From Pogonophryne albipinna (Eukaryota > Chordata > Actinopteri > Perciformes > Artedidraconidae), in NCBI GenBank assembly GCA_028583405.1, contig CM053262.1, positions 21,883,283 through 21,947,282 of the forward strand: a stretch of DNA of 64,000 nt. The letters run 5' to 3'. The number at the start of each line of letters is the position of its first letter. The first letter of the stretch is position 1. The position numbers were made by a program, and so were the translations under genes. This document shows, piece after piece, positions 46,578 through 58,432 of this stretch. The notes beneath the pieces are model-generated. The model ran no database searches. It worked only from the letters and a program-made list of their open reading frames with translations, and was not told the origin of the DNA.

Positions 46578-47139
46578 TACCTCATTCACACCAACGGTGT
46601 TTCAGGGCCGGTTCGGAGCTGGAGCTTGAAAAGCACCGGGTTTTCCTGTTCACACCGCAGCGGAGCAGCCTCTTAGCTCTGGAATCCGGTTCGTTTCAAG
46701 CACCAACAAATTGTCCGGCCAGAGCAAAAACACCGCTTACGTCGAGGCGGGGGCAGGGGCGGGATCAACTCCTGAACCATAACAAAAAGCCCGCGTTTTA
46801 TCCAGTTTGTACACAACGATGGAGAAACTTAACAAGCAGCAGTGGTCCACTGAAGAGACCAGCTACCTGCTGGGAATCTGGGCTTCCGAAGTGGTAAAGA
46901 GGAAGCTGTAGTACAATCGGCCATTGTTGTTGTCGGTGTCAGCTGTGAGGGGTTTCCGCGCGGTTTGGCTTTATGAAGCAGGCCCGCAAACGGTTACGTC
47001 ATGACGCAAACGATGACGCAGCACCAGTCAGACTCTGGGCAGTGTGAAAAGAGCCGGAGCTAAACCGAAGAACCGGTTCTGAACCTGAAAAGCTCTTGCA
47101 CGGAGCTTGAACCGGAGTTGCGTTGGTGTGAATGAGGTA
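46578..47139. mobile_element. PIF/Harbinger-like MITE (copy 2)
   Basis: It has the same 20-bp termini and TAG flanks as 7212-7773. The Myb-like 30-codon remnant is at 46819-46911. Confidence 0.65.
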
Positions 47140-47352
47140 TAGGAGGAGATTCAGGTGATAAGGTGGTGGTGGGGGGGGGGGGTTACCTTGGTTGCTGATT
47201 GGCTAATGGTTACACAAGACAAAACATCGTTATGACATCACAAAGTGGCCAAAATCTGATCAGCTCATTTTCAGACAGGTTTTTATATAAATCAGGACAA
47301 AAAGAGAGAGAATCTTTTTTCCTGAAACTTTCAGAGTCTCTTTACACAGAGA

Positions 47353-47828
47353 GGACACATGTTGATGTAGAAGAGACATGAAGAAGAGGGGACACATGTT
47401 GATGTAGAAGAGACATGAAGAAGAGGGGACACATGTTGATGTAGAAGAGACATGAAGAAGAGGGGACACATGTTGATGTAGAAGAGACATGAAGAAGAGG
47501 GGACACATGTTGATGTAGAAGAGACATGAAGAAGAGGGGACACATGTTGATGTAGAAGAGACATGAAGAAGAGGGGACACATGTTGATGTAGAAGAGACA
47601 GGAAGAAGAGGGGACACATGTTGATGTAGAAGAGACATGAAGAAGAGGGGACACATGTTGATGTAGAAGAGACATGAAGAAGAGGGGACACATGTTGATG
47701 TAGAAGAGACATGAAGAAGAGGGGACACATGTTGATGTAGAAGAGACATGAAGAAGAGGGGACACATGTTGATGTAGAAGAGACATGAAGAAGAGGGGAC
47801 ACATGTTGATGTAGAAGAGACATGAAGA
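47353..47828 (-). repeat. 37-bp minisatellite (copy 2)
   Basis: About 13 units, as at 7984-8458, with one substituted monomer near 47600. Confidence 0.95.
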
Positions 47829-47943
47829 AGTGGATTTTGCATAGTAGGTGACCTTTAAGCACTAACGTTGTGTTAATGATATTTCATGTTGAGGGTTACA
47901 AAGGTCACCCAGTGTTTTGCCATTGTTTGCATTGATTCATTCA

Positions 47944-48957
47944 TTTCTGTAAAACGGTAAGAAGCTAAACGTATGTGTTGTTCACTGTATGTTTCTATAT
48001 AAACATGCTGTAACAAGTTATTCTGATGTTAGATTTGATATGTAATAAACATTTACACAAGTAATGAAAACTGAGGCTCATCCAGTGAAGATTGACCAGA
48101 AGTACAACTTTTCCACATCAGAAACTTGGAGCATGACATAAAATGTTGTAGTAAAGTGAGGCATTAAAGTAGTGTGTAAATTATCAGAACAAAACATGTC
48201 GAAAAAATGCAAAATGGTATGTTATGTCGAAATAAGTCACGGTATAGTGTGTAGAGACCAGGCGTAGTATCATGTCGTTTAAAATGACAGAAAAGGCAAA
48301 GCATGTCGATAAAATGCAAATTAGAATACTATACTATGAATTTGTATTTAATCGACTAAACATTCCTCCAGAGTGCTGGTTGATGGTAAATGAACATTCT
48401 TGGTTCCCTGAGGAATAGACACGCATGAAACCTTAAGTATATATACATTTTTTACAAAATAAGATCCATCGTTTAAGCTTTTTACATAATGAAAACGTTT
48501 TTGTTACAAACTGCATTCTTATCTGTCAATCTGACCCAGTTACTGTTATCTGAAGGATTTAAATCAAACGCACGTCTGTGTGGGCGCTCTGACAAACAGC
48601 GGGGGGCCATCGATTAAAAACTTTGCACGCTGTCAAAACCAAACGCTGAGGCTAATGATGGTGGGTGGGGCCCTATGGTCCTCACATTTATCGTGAACAA
48701 AATCACTTGAAAAGAAGCTGCTTCAATAAAGGGTTTTTTCTCCCGCGGTGTGTCATATCTAACGATATTGTAGTTTCATGTTTGATTGTAAATCGAGCTC
48801 CTTTTATGTTGTATTCCTGTAGAACCCTTTCACCTGTACGCGTGTTCAGCCCTCCTGCTGTGCACCGACTCACTGTCAAGATGGTCGAGCAACTAATTGG
48901 AATTTTCCCGATAATTACAAGCAATTATAATGTATAGCTCTTTTCAGAAAAGGTCAT
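47944..48957. other. No gene recognised
   Basis: Sequence just beyond the duplication. A TGTCGAAAAAATGCAAA-type word occurs twice (48198 and 48306). Confidence 0.4.
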
Positions 48958-49365
48958 TGTGATGCCCCTGTGGGTTCATCAGTAGAGAGGAGGTGGCTGT
49001 CCTGTCTGTGCTGTGGTGATTGGTGATTGCAGTAACTCAGGGCACCTGGGTCTGGTGTCCTGCAGCTATTTAACGCCTCTCTGCTCCTCTCTGTGCTCTC
49101 TCTGCTTCTCCCTGCAGGCACACCGGTTTTGTTGAGTATATTAGGAGTTTCTTCAGTTGCTTTACTTTGTGCACTTCAACACTCTCACACACATACATGT
49201 CCATACAATCCTCACCCTGCATTTACATTACTGATACCACTGACATCCACACCTCATACTTTACTGGTTTTGATTTGATTTGTTTGTCCTAAATAAACAC
49301 CTTTACCTACCCGTTGACATGTTGTGTCTCCTTTTTGTTGTGGCCTTTTGAGCCAGGTTGCAACA
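48958..49365 (+). mobile_element. Probable solo LTR
   Basis: It begins TGTGATGCCCCTGTGGGTTC and ends GAGCCAGGTTGCAACA (TG...CA). It has a TATA-like TATTTAA near 49070 and an AATAAA near 49292. Flanks are GTCAT and GGCAT, four of five matching. The short R/U5-like tail after AATAAA fits an LTR. No internal retroelement sequence is adjacent. Confidence 0.6.
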
Positions 49366-49370
49366 GGCAT

Positions 49371-50669
49371 GGAAATTAAAAAGAAACATATATTGATTTT
49401 ATGAACCCATAAGATGATAAACAAAAAAAAAATCCAGAATCAAATGCTCTTGATACTAATGAGGCAATTTTCTTGGCATTTTACAAGAAAAAAATATAAT
49501 AAATTGTGATTATTCTTACTATTCCAATGTCAGAATTAACATCTTCCACACGTGTTTGACATTTAATAAGCTCTCCATTTGCTTGCATGATCTTCAGGTT
49601 AAAGAGCTTAGTATAAAAAAAATCTAATTGCGTGACACACACCTTCTTTTGTTTTTAATAGTCTGTAACCTTTACTCTAGCAGCGTCTAAGAACAAATGT
49701 ACACTTTTAACCTCGCCACTGATGTAGAGAATCATCAGTTTGTTCGGTCTATTGACGTCTTTATATTATTGGATGCAATGAACATCTGAGCCTCTGGAGA
49801 TATATTAGGCTGCTCTCTGCCTTTTGGGGTTTGGCGCTCATATGCAGTTCATTTCCACAATACGGTTTTTATTACTCTCTCTGAATGACTGGAAGTAATC
49901 TAAAGGACCACGAGCACAGCTGTGCAGTACTCACACTTTAATTGAATTAAACCACATTCAATTTCAATTAACGAACAGAAGAGCAAACACAATGGCATCT
50001 CAACCTCAGTTTGTTTATGTCCTGATTACATCACTAAGTGTCTATACAAATCGCATTTATTATTGATTTCAGGTGCATACGAGGTAAACATAAATTAACA
50101 CTGGCTCATTGGCAGCCTGATGATCACAGCGAACACCCATAAATAGACGCACACACACATATGCACACCAGGTGCGTCGTGATCATAAGTGGTCTCGGTG
50201 GAGACGACGTAATGGCACAAAGTGTCAGGGGAGCAGGTGTTTATAGCTCTCAGAGAATTAAGAGAGCCTGAGATGTAGAATGACCCTCTCTGCAGCCTCC
50301 TCAAAATCCTTGTCGTTTGTTTTATTTTTTGACTCTACTTCTTTCCTCTTCCTTCTCCTATCTTACGTTGTGTTTTCCATCCTCTGTCTGTGTCATTGTT
50401 TCTCCTTATTTCCGTCTCTTAATCTCACAAAATCCTGTTTGCTAACTGCTTTATTCCGCAGTGTGTGATGGTGTCTTTTACCAACAGCAATATTCAGACA
50501 TACACATGGATAATAAGGACGGTGTAATACTGTGTGTATAAATAGCCTGGAAAGCCGTTTAATCATTTATTTTATTTACAACACACACAGTAGACTCAGT
50601 GTCCAGCTCAGATCTTCCCGACATACACTTTACAATCCTAGCTCGATTTGTTAAGATCACAAAGCCCCT
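49371..50669. other. 1.3 kb without a recognised gene
   Basis: No splice-bounded frame was recognised. A CT-rich tract lies at 50330-50430. Confidence 0.4.
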
Positions 50670-50762
50670 GCGTCAACCAGTGCTGTAGTCAAGTCACCAA
50701 TTCACGAGTCCAAGTCACTCTCGAGTCCCCACTTTTCGAGTCCGAGTCGGAGTCCGAGTCAC

Positions 50763-51318
50763 CCAAGGAGTGTCCGAGTCAAGTCAGAGTCATCATTACC
50801 TGTGTTCGAGTCTGAGTCCAAGTCCGAGTCACCCAAGAAGAGTCCAAGTCAAGTCCGAGTCACCCAAGAAGAGTCCAAGTCAAGTCCGAGTCACCCAAGA
50901 AGAGTCCAAGTCAAGTCCGAGTCACCCAAGAAGAGTCCAAGTCAAGTCCGAGTCACCCAAGGAGTGTCCGAGTCAAGTCAGAGTCATCATTACCTGTGTT
51001 CGAGTCTGAGTCCAAGTCCGAGTCACCCAAGAAGAGTCCAAGTCAAGTCCGAGTCACCCAAGAAGAGTCCAAGTCAAGTCCGAGTCACCCAAGAAGAGTC
51101 CAAGTCAAGTCCGAGTCACCCAAGAAGAGTCCGAGTCGGAGTCCGAGTCACCCAAGGAGTGTCCGAGTCAAGTCAGAGTCATCATTACCTGTGTTCGAGT
51201 CTGAGTCCAAGTCCGAGTCACCCAAGAAGAGTCCAAGTCAAGTCCGAGTCACCCAAGAAGAGTCCAAGTCAAGTCCGAGTCACCCAAGAAGAGTCCAAGT
51301 CAAGTCCGAGTCACAAGT
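50763..51318 (+). repeat. 31-bp minisatellite with about 194-bp higher-order period
   Basis: The unit GTCCGAGTCACCCAAGAAGA plus GTCCAAGTCAA is interspersed with a block containing CAGAGTCATCATTACCTGTG. That block recurs at about 50787, 50981 and 51176, giving a higher-order unit of 193-194 bp. Long open frames here are artefacts. Confidence 0.92.
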
Positions 51319-51479
51319 CTTCATGTATTAATCTTAGTGGATATATTTGTTGAAATGTAGCTATAGCTCCTCTACATTGCTGTTATCCTGTCATGTTATA
51401 CTAATCTGTCTATTGACGAATAAATTAACATATAGTCCTCTTGACTGCCTTTTTATTTATTTGACTATACTTACTTGTT

Positions 51480-51570
51480 TGGCTGTCCTTATTTGTCTAC
51501 CCTCCCTCATACTGTAAAGCGTCTTTGAGTTGTGAAAAGCGCTATATAAATAAAATGCATTATTATTAAA
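51480..51570 (+). mobile_element. LINE or SINE 3' tail
   Basis: CTGTAAAGCGTCTTTGAGTT and AAAGCGCTATATAAATAAAA end in an ATTATTATTA tail. This is a common 3' end of teleost non-LTR elements. There is no coding part. Confidence 0.55.
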
Positions 51571-51737
51571 TACTAAATAGTTACATTGTGTTTTTAGCAC
51601 CTGGCTGATAAGGGCACAAGCTCTTACGTTGGTAATGATTGTATAAAAGCAAGGGTGATCAATAAACAGATACCATCGGTTGGAGAGTCTGACCATCATT
51701 CAGCCGGGACGCCAATTATTATAGTGAATGTTTAAAT

Positions 51738-51861
51738 TCTATCAATAAAGATTAAGCCCCAGAAAGCACATGGCTACTTAGCATGCAAAATGACGTCATT
51801 CTGCATGTTAAGTAGCCATGTGCTTTCGTGTTATCGGCTGAATCTTTATTTATCGATTAGA
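51738..51861. repeat. Foldback palindrome centred on TGACGTCA
   Basis: The core AATGACGTCATT (51789-51800) is flanked by near-perfect inverse arms: GAAAGCACATGGCTACTTAG at the left, and at the right the complement with one difference in that stretch. Looser pairing extends out to ATCAATAAAGATT/AATCTTTATTTATCGAT. The centre is a full cyclic-AMP response element consensus by sequence; function is unknown. Confidence 0.85.
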
Positions 51862-52408
51862 TCACGTTACTCGGATGATAGTGTTCAAGACAGCCTATAT
51901 GTCTGAACTCGATCCTTAGAGTATGTGTTACGGAGCCTTCTCTTCAATCTTTGTTCCACATCACGAGCATTTTGCGCTGCTCTTTCCCAATGTGGAAGCA
52001 GAATGTGTGAAAGCATACAGCACGATGCGGGTGTGTCTCTAGACATCTCTAGACTGGAATAGCGGGCCCAGTACGTGAACTCGCCTCACAGGTGCACAGG
52101 CCAGGATAGAGGACATCAGACCTCCAGAGAAAACTTGCTCGAGTCCAAGTCGGAGCGTCAATGTACAAGTTGAGTCCGAGTCATCGTGGGGGAAAAATTC
52201 ACGAGTCCGAGTCCAAGTCATCGTGCGCGAGAATTCACAAGTCCAAGTCGCGTCAATCAGTGTGCGAGTCCAAGTCGAGTCACGAGTCACCGTGCGCGAG
52301 AATTCACAAGTCCAAGTCGCGTCAATCAGTGTGAGAGTCCAAGTCGAGTCACGAGTCCCGAAAATCGGCACTCGAGTCAGAGTCCAGGACTCGAGTACTC
52401 CATCTCTG

Positions 52409-52985
52409 GCATCAGCTCTAAATCACAGGGGGGTTTCGCCAATAAACCGACAATCCCTTTGAAAAAACACCTTTCCAATGAGCATTACATCAAAATCTCA
52501 ATGTATTTTTTTTTGTATTCTAATGAATCCACATTGAGCACAATGCTTCCACACCAAAAAATATGACAATCTTCAAGAATGATGGTGTCTTTTAGGGACA
52601 AATACAATCCTTCCAGCACAATCCAAGCGAACGCCCTTGAAACTTGATGTGTGCATGTACTGTAGAGTAACTGATGGTGAAGTAAGAGGTGAGAGAGGGA
52701 GGTGAGTAACTTCAGTTAATCCACACACTGCCTTTGGACAAAGTGGCCCGCAGCTCTGTGATCTTATCAGTCTTGAAGCTTCATCTTTCTAGGTCCAAAG
52801 AGCTTTCGAATATGTGGATCGGATAGTCCCTTTTCCAAAGAGCAGCACAGATACTGTATGAGAGAAGAAAGTCCAACACCTTGTGCTATCAAAAAGACTG
52901 TATGTTTTTTTAAGAGTGATACTGTTCCATTGAAGTCCAAGTACTGTTGAGGAAAAAGTTAAGTAAAAATCCTCTTGTGTTTGTA
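52409..52985. other. Sequence downstream of drd3; nothing recognised
   Basis: It may be 3' UTR if polyadenylation occurs further downstream than the first AATAAA. No other element is seen. Confidence 0.4.
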
Positions 52986-52991
52986 TTTATT
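52986..52991 (-). terminator. drd3: Candidate drd3 polyadenylation signal
   Basis: AATAAA on the minus strand, about 135 nt after the stop codon. It is the first canonical signal downstream, but usage is not shown by sequence alone. Confidence 0.4.
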
Positions 52992-53124
52992 GCATTACGT
53001 CTTTGTTTTTTTCTTGCCGCTCGAGTAAGGCAGGTTAAAAATATCTGCATCGTGGCCATCTGTTTTCACCATTTCAATAAGTGCAGCACACTTAGTAATA
53101 TCCATTTTTTTAATATCCTGTCGC

Positions 53125-53321
53125 TCAGCAGCTGAGGATCTTGATGAAAGCCCGTCTGAACTCGATGTTGAAGGTGGTGTAGATAATAGGGTTGAGGGCA
53201 CTGTTGACGTAACCCAGCCAGGTGAAAGCGCTGTAAAGCCCAGGAGGCACGTAGCATGTCCCGCAGTGGGTGTTCACTATGTGAGTCACAAAGAAGGGCA
53301 GCCAGCAGATGAGAAACACCC
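53125..53321 (-). CDS. drd3: drd3 last coding exon: TM6, ECL3, TM7, C-terminus
   Basis: This is the terminal exon of the D3 dopamine receptor, a class A Gi/o-coupled receptor of the plasma membrane. The acceptor is TGTCCAG at 53322-53328. The exon starts with two bases completing a Gly codon (phase 1 intron) and runs 65 codons to TGA at 53125-53127. It encodes the TM6 motif C-W-L-P-F-F, the extracellular H-C-x2-C segment of ECL3, TM7 with [13 protein letters not shown] (NPxxY), and the short helix-8 tail ending FIKILSC. A terminal Cys and no further tail is the D2/D3 pattern, and ending in LSC with N-T-H-C in ECL3 favours D3 over D2 (LHC). The intron to the previous exon is 1811 bp. Confidence 0.95.
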
Positions 53322-55132
53322 CTGGACAGGCATGGAGAAAGGACGAAACACAAAAAGCACAAACAAAGTTGTAAGAAAATGTGCTACAACATGCTAAAGA
53401 CGTTAGCATGCTCAGCTAACTAGCTTACTACCAACAGCCCCTTTCAAATCTCCAAGTGATATCATAAAGTATAATAATGTAACAGTCCAGTGTGTTCAAT
53501 TTAGTAGAAAACAGTGGCCTTAAGCCAAGGCAATAACGCTAAAGCCTTCTCTTTAGCCAGAGTTTGGTTTGTCCGTTCTAAGCTAATGTAAATAAATGGC
53601 TAACTCCGCGAAGAGGAATGCAGATAGGCTATGAAGGGCTCTTTCTAAGCTGACAAAAACAAAATTATTCTTAGTTTCAGGTGATAATACACAAATGAAA
53701 ACATATTTGTTAATATCATATTCCATTTCTGCTAATAAATCCCCCTTAACCCCACACACTGGACTTTTAGGGAAGTTTGAACGTGAGGTACTCGTTAGCA
53801 TGCTGGGCTGATTAGCCTATGACCAACAGTACAAACCAAATGCACTTCTAAAGTAATCTAATGGTGTATAACAATTAATATAGATAATAGCTAACTATAT
53901 GAATGATCATTTGGGGTTACAGTTGATTTTAGAAAACATTCAAACAGTCAAAGGTAGAAAAAAACAAAAGAATCAGGATTTGTTAACCAACTCGTAGCAG
54001 AATTTGAGATGAAATAACAATCAATTGATTGTTAAACAGCCGCGGGCAGCAGCAGTTGGCCTGAATTTGTTTACTTTTATGCAAAATCAAAGACCGACTA
54101 CTTCGAAAAGTAACTATAAATGTTGAGTGTTTAATCAGCGTCTCATTCAAAACTGCCTGTGAGTTGTGTTAGAAAGCTCTACAGGCATAGCAATTAAAAC
54201 ACTTTCGTTTCCCTATTAATCCATACTTTAGGTCTTCATACCACTCTCACATATTTCCCCAGGCAGCCATAGGATTTTTTTTATATATAAACAACTATAA
54301 ATGCTGCAGCATAGTAAAAAAACTCATTAAATTCCAGCACTATAATTGGGGTCACAGCTTCATGGCAATATCAGTAGTCAGTTGGCTGAAGAGCATGTGG
54401 GAGTGGGCGAGACTGAGATGACTTCTGTGTATGCGCCACAGTTTTCACCAACACCCGTGTAACGTAATGAGACACCTCTGATTACATGAATGTCAGAGAG
54501 ATCCATACCAGGCCAGAGCTAAATTGTCCAGCCTTATAGAAAGCTGGCTGATAATTGGAGCGTGTGGAAGCTGTGTCAGGAGCTGTGTGTGTTTGGACTC
54601 ACACTGGGAACCCAAAGCCAACCAGACATTTCTGACAATTCAACTTGATTTATTGGGGCTCTGCAAAATATGCAGCAAATGAACACCGCGTGAGAAAATG
54701 TGCTGTTGCCATCACCTCCGGGAAGTAGACGGTACAAGCAGAAAAGACAATCAAAATGTTTAAGGTGGCAGGGTAAGCAAGTCTACATTAAATTGCCTCT
54801 GCTTTATTATTGTTGTACTAGGCATTGATAGCCTGCTAATGCTCAGGCTTTAGCTGTGTATAAGTAGCCTGTTTGCACTCATGATGTTACTTTTTTTGTG
54901 TGAACTGCACAATACTGTTTTAGGCTTAAGCGTACATTCAGAAATCGTGAAGCTGTGTAAGTCCATTTTATTACTTTTTATTCATACTATAATAATTGAA
55001 ATGTCAATTAGAAGGTATTCTGGAAGAAAATAAAGGAAAATGTATGTATTTAGATCAATTTGACCCAGACAAACATCACTAAGTGTCATGACCTTTACTC
55101 TTTCATCCCCACTTAAAACAATCTCCACTTAC
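53322..55132 (-). other. drd3: drd3 intron between ICL3 and TM6 exons
   Basis: 1.8 kb with GT-AG ends. No repeat element with definable termini was found. Some chance frames are present. Confidence 0.8.
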
Positions 55133-55493
55133 CCAGCACGATGGCCAGCATCTGAGTGGCCTTTTTCTCACGTGCGTGCATGCTCCTGAATCTTGAACTG
55201 TTGATTTGTGATTGAGCCGTCCACCGTACAGTCGTGTGCGTTCGTCCGTTTGACAGATCCTTCACCTCGCAGTTCCTCCTGACGGCAGGCCGGTCGTTCT
55301 GGTTGTTCTCGTCGTCCTCCTCCTCCCCTCTCTCCGGCTCCATCTCGGTGCGACCGCAGGAGGCGTGACTGAGGCTGTTCTGCGTGTCCACCGGAGGCAG
55401 ACCGGAGTCCACGGGGTTCGTCTTTGGACGCTTGCGCCACCAACACTCTGACAACAGGTTGGGCTTGGAGGGACTTGAAGGCTCTACGCCCTG
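55133..55493 (-). CDS. drd3: drd3 exon encoding most of the third intracellular loop
   Basis: 361 nt, phase 0 at the 5' end and phase 1 at the 3' end (donor CTGG-GTAAGT). It encodes about 120 residues: a Ser/Pro-rich start, an acidic EEEDDENN stretch, then E-V-K-D-L-S-N-G-R and the conserved REKKATQMLAIVLG that leads into TM6 in all D2-like receptors. The V-x-x-L-S-N-G-R motif matches my knowledge of the mammalian D3 loop. The acceptor is a NAGNAG pair (CACAGCAG at 55491-55498), so a Gln at the exon start may be included or skipped. The loop as a whole is poorly conserved, so the middle residues cannot be checked by motif. Confidence 0.92.
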
Positions 55494-55975
55494 CTGTGGG
55501 ACAACACATGACAAAGATAAGCTGTACAGTCAGAAAACATATTCTTGTAATCAAGTTTCATTTTTTTTATACTTTGTTACATTTTGTTGACAACACAGCC
55601 CATTTAGTTTTGTAATTATCAACTGCACTGATAAATACATGTGTAACTTACTGACTTGTTTAAAGGTTTTACTGCCTTGACCGTATTGTTCTTGTATGTT
55701 TTGTAAGCGTACTGTTCAATGCTTGGATTTCACTGTGTGACAATAAAAGGAATCTAATCTAATCAATATATCCTCAGTGAATAGTCTCAACATGGGATCA
55801 CAACAAATCTGTGTCGATATCAGTCAAGTCTTTCTAGTACATCCAGAAAATTCTCCATGGATTATGTAATAACCCTTTTCATGTGTAAGACCCATATAGA
55901 GTATATATGCAAAGCACCAAATGGCAAACCAAGTTAGCAGCAATATTCTGGTATTTTCAGGTTAATATTTGTATT

Positions 55976-56060
55976 TTTTTCCTCACTCTGACATGTTTAC
56001 ATGCTTTAATGTTCAAAAAGGTCTTTATTCTTCTCAAACTGCCTGTGTTTGCCAACTACT
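55976..56060 (+). repeat. Short interspersed fragment shared with 11125-11180
   Basis: ACATGCTTTAATGTTCAAAA followed by TCTTCTCAAACTGCCTGTG matches the block next to the 57-bp array. It is a remnant in the drd3 intron 55494-57488. Confidence 0.6.
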
Positions 56061-56639
56061 TCATGAGCCAATGTGAAAAACTATGTCAGTGTTCTCAGAT
56101 CGCCCAAAAAACAAACAATACTTCTTTACTTGCTTACACTTTTCGGTCTGTTCAAAAACACTATCATCTGATCCTGCTTCGACATCATAATACTAAGCTT
56201 AGTGTTCCTTCAGTGAGCCAAAAGGAAGCAAGAGTATGACTCAGAACGTTTGATGTCCAATACATCTTAGAAGTGTTGCGGTGTTCAGACAGATTCATAG
56301 CAATAGAGACTTCTTCGTGAACCTCAATGCCTAGTTTTTAAGTGACAGATGCAGTTAACGTTAAGGAAACATCAGTGTGACGTATCTGTAAATACCATGT
56401 ATCCTTCTTTTAGCCTTCTTCTAGCAATTTACTTTTAAAAACTCAGCAAATTCACTAACAGCTCCAATGATCCTTTTCCCCCTTGGAGCGATAATAAAAG
56501 TCATTCAATAGTTAGAACGTATTATGGAATGTGAACTTTCAGTAAAGCCACAGTAACATTTTCAATCTTCTCTGACTTCACACATTACAGATTCCCTCTG
56601 CCTTTGAGCAGTCTGTTGATAATGCAGGTGCTCTGCACG

Positions 56640-57139
<500 letters not shown>

Positions 57140-57488
57140 GTGTGTGTGTGTGTGTGACACACACACACACACACACACACTTCTCCCAGCTTTCGACCAG
57201 GTGACGAAATGCAAAGGGCCGCGCTTCAGAATCACAATGTTCAGCTCCCTCTCAGAGCCCTGGGCTGCAGCCTCGTAGCGGAGCAGAAAACTCAAGTTTG
57301 CACGAACATACAAGCTGGCAGACGAAAGCTAAAAACAGAACCTCTGTGCATGCAACCAAGTCACAAAACGCCAACACAGTCAATATGAGAGTTAGTCAGG
57401 CTGCGCTGCATTCAGCAAAACCATAGCAGTGAAAGAAATTCAAGATTCTCACGGTCGCTTTGGATCTCGAGTTTAAAATAGCACCTAC

Positions 57489-57554
57489 CACTTTGATCCT
57501 TATAGGGGACAGGTCCTGCTTTGCCTTGGGAGTCTCCTCTTGTAGACAGGTCTC
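57489..57554 (-). CDS. drd3: drd3 66-nt in-frame exon in the third intracellular loop
   Basis: The acceptor CATCCTTTAG and donor AAAGTG-GTAGGT bound 22 codons, starting ETCLQEETPKAKQD and ending SPIRIKV, phase 0 on both sides. It joins the TM5 exon (ending APSV) to the next exon (starting QGVEPS) without a frame change, so it can be included or skipped freely. In D2 genes a phase-compatible exon at the equivalent place makes the long and short isoforms; by analogy this could be alternatively spliced. It is too short for homology to be certain. The call rests on splice sites, frame and position. Confidence 0.75.
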
Positions 57555-57808
57555 CTAAAGGATGAGAAGGAGATATATTTATTTCTAAGGAAATGCTTAA
57601 ACCCTCCTTATCTCATCCCAACACCCCTACCCAGCACTTCACAGGTATAGAAAGTCATTGATTATGCTTTTCCATAGAGGGAGTTACACCAACAAGGTTT
57701 ATTTTACACAGAAGTCATGATGTAACTTTAAATCATGCTACAAGATACTTTAAAACTTTAACATTCAGAGAGAATCAATTACAACTTCTCATTAAATATC
57801 TTTGAACT

Positions 57809-58285
57809 TTAAGGTGGGGTAGGTAAGTTTCAGAAACCGGCTCGAGAGCACTAACATTTGTAGTACACAGCCGAAAAGAATCCGCCCCTTCCTTCAGACT
57901 TCCTTACAGAGCGCCTCCTCCAACACACATGAACGCGCACATGATGTTAGCAGACTGGTGAAAGTGGCCGCCGGTTGCTGGCGAGTCATTGAAGTACTGC
58001 TACAATGCACGCCCAATGAGGGCACGCCCAATGAGGGCACGAGATACATTTGTGCGTGCACGAGATGGAAGGCTGACAGACAGGGCGGCAATCCAATCCG
58101 TTTAGCCGGGGATTGGTTGTACTTTTTACAGTATTATACGGCTTCCACAGATGACATTTCTTTATGGATTTTTTGTCAAAGCACTTAAGATATTCATTGC
58201 TATCGGGATGTTAAGAGCATTCCATGGAATATAACAAAAAGTGTATCTCGAGCCAGTTTCTGAAACTTACCTACCCCACCTTTAA
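57809..58285. mobile_element. TTAA-flanked MITE in drd3 intron
   Basis: TTAAGGTGGGGTAGGTAAG at the left and the inverse ACCTACCCCACCTTTAA at the right. It is the same family as 21740-22090. It contains a short GCCCAATGAGGGCAC tandem duplication at about 58012-58040. Confidence 0.75.
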
Positions 58286-58432
58286 AGGTAGGTAAGTTTG
58301 AGAAACCGGCTCGAGTGCGCTAGAATTTGAAAATACACGACCGGAGAAATCTGCCACTTCCTAACAGAGCCCCTCCTCCAACACACACGAAGGCGCACAT
58401 GACCAATGAGGGCACGAGATAAGTTTGTGCAC

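Larger units (their letters stand above)
46346..47858. mobile_element. TTAA-flanked composite element with minisatellite (copy 2)
   Basis: This is the counterpart of 6980-8488, including the Harbinger-like MITE. Confidence 0.75.
39363..47943 (+). repeat. Large segmental duplication, copy 2 (continuous)
   Basis: This is the direct repeat of 1-8572. It continues past the point where copy 1 meets the gap (47944 on). Upstream, 39029-39362 has no counterpart in the window because copy 1 is cut by the window edge, so the true left boundary is unknown. The 37-bp array has about the same copy number and one variant monomer (CAGGAAG near 47600). Confidence 0.95.
50678..52408. mobile_element. hAT-F element built of GAGTC repeats
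   Basis: The left terminus is CAGTGCTGTAGTCAAGTC; the right terminus, inverted, is CAGAGATGGAGTACTCGAGT. Flanks GCGTCAAC (50670-50677) and GCATCAGC (52409-52416) match at six of eight positions, as expected for an aged 8-bp target duplication. Both subterminal regions consist of GAGTCCAAGTC/GAGTCCGAGTC words. The middle (51330-52140) is unrelated sequence, likely later insertions. Confidence 0.7.

Noticed and set aside
50770..51353. Ser/Pro/Lys-rich open frames
   Set aside because: Translation of the 31-bp GAGTC minisatellite within hAT-F.
51585..51715. Possible LTR fragment with TATA-like TGTATAAAAG and AATAAA
   Set aside because: The spacing is suggestive, but TG/CA ends and a target duplication could not be found.
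55113..55793. Alternative assignment of the receptor as D2 or D4
   Set aside because: The TM5 exon ([18 protein letters not shown]), ECL3 with N-T-H-C and the C-terminal ILSC match D3 rather than D2, and D4 lacks these.
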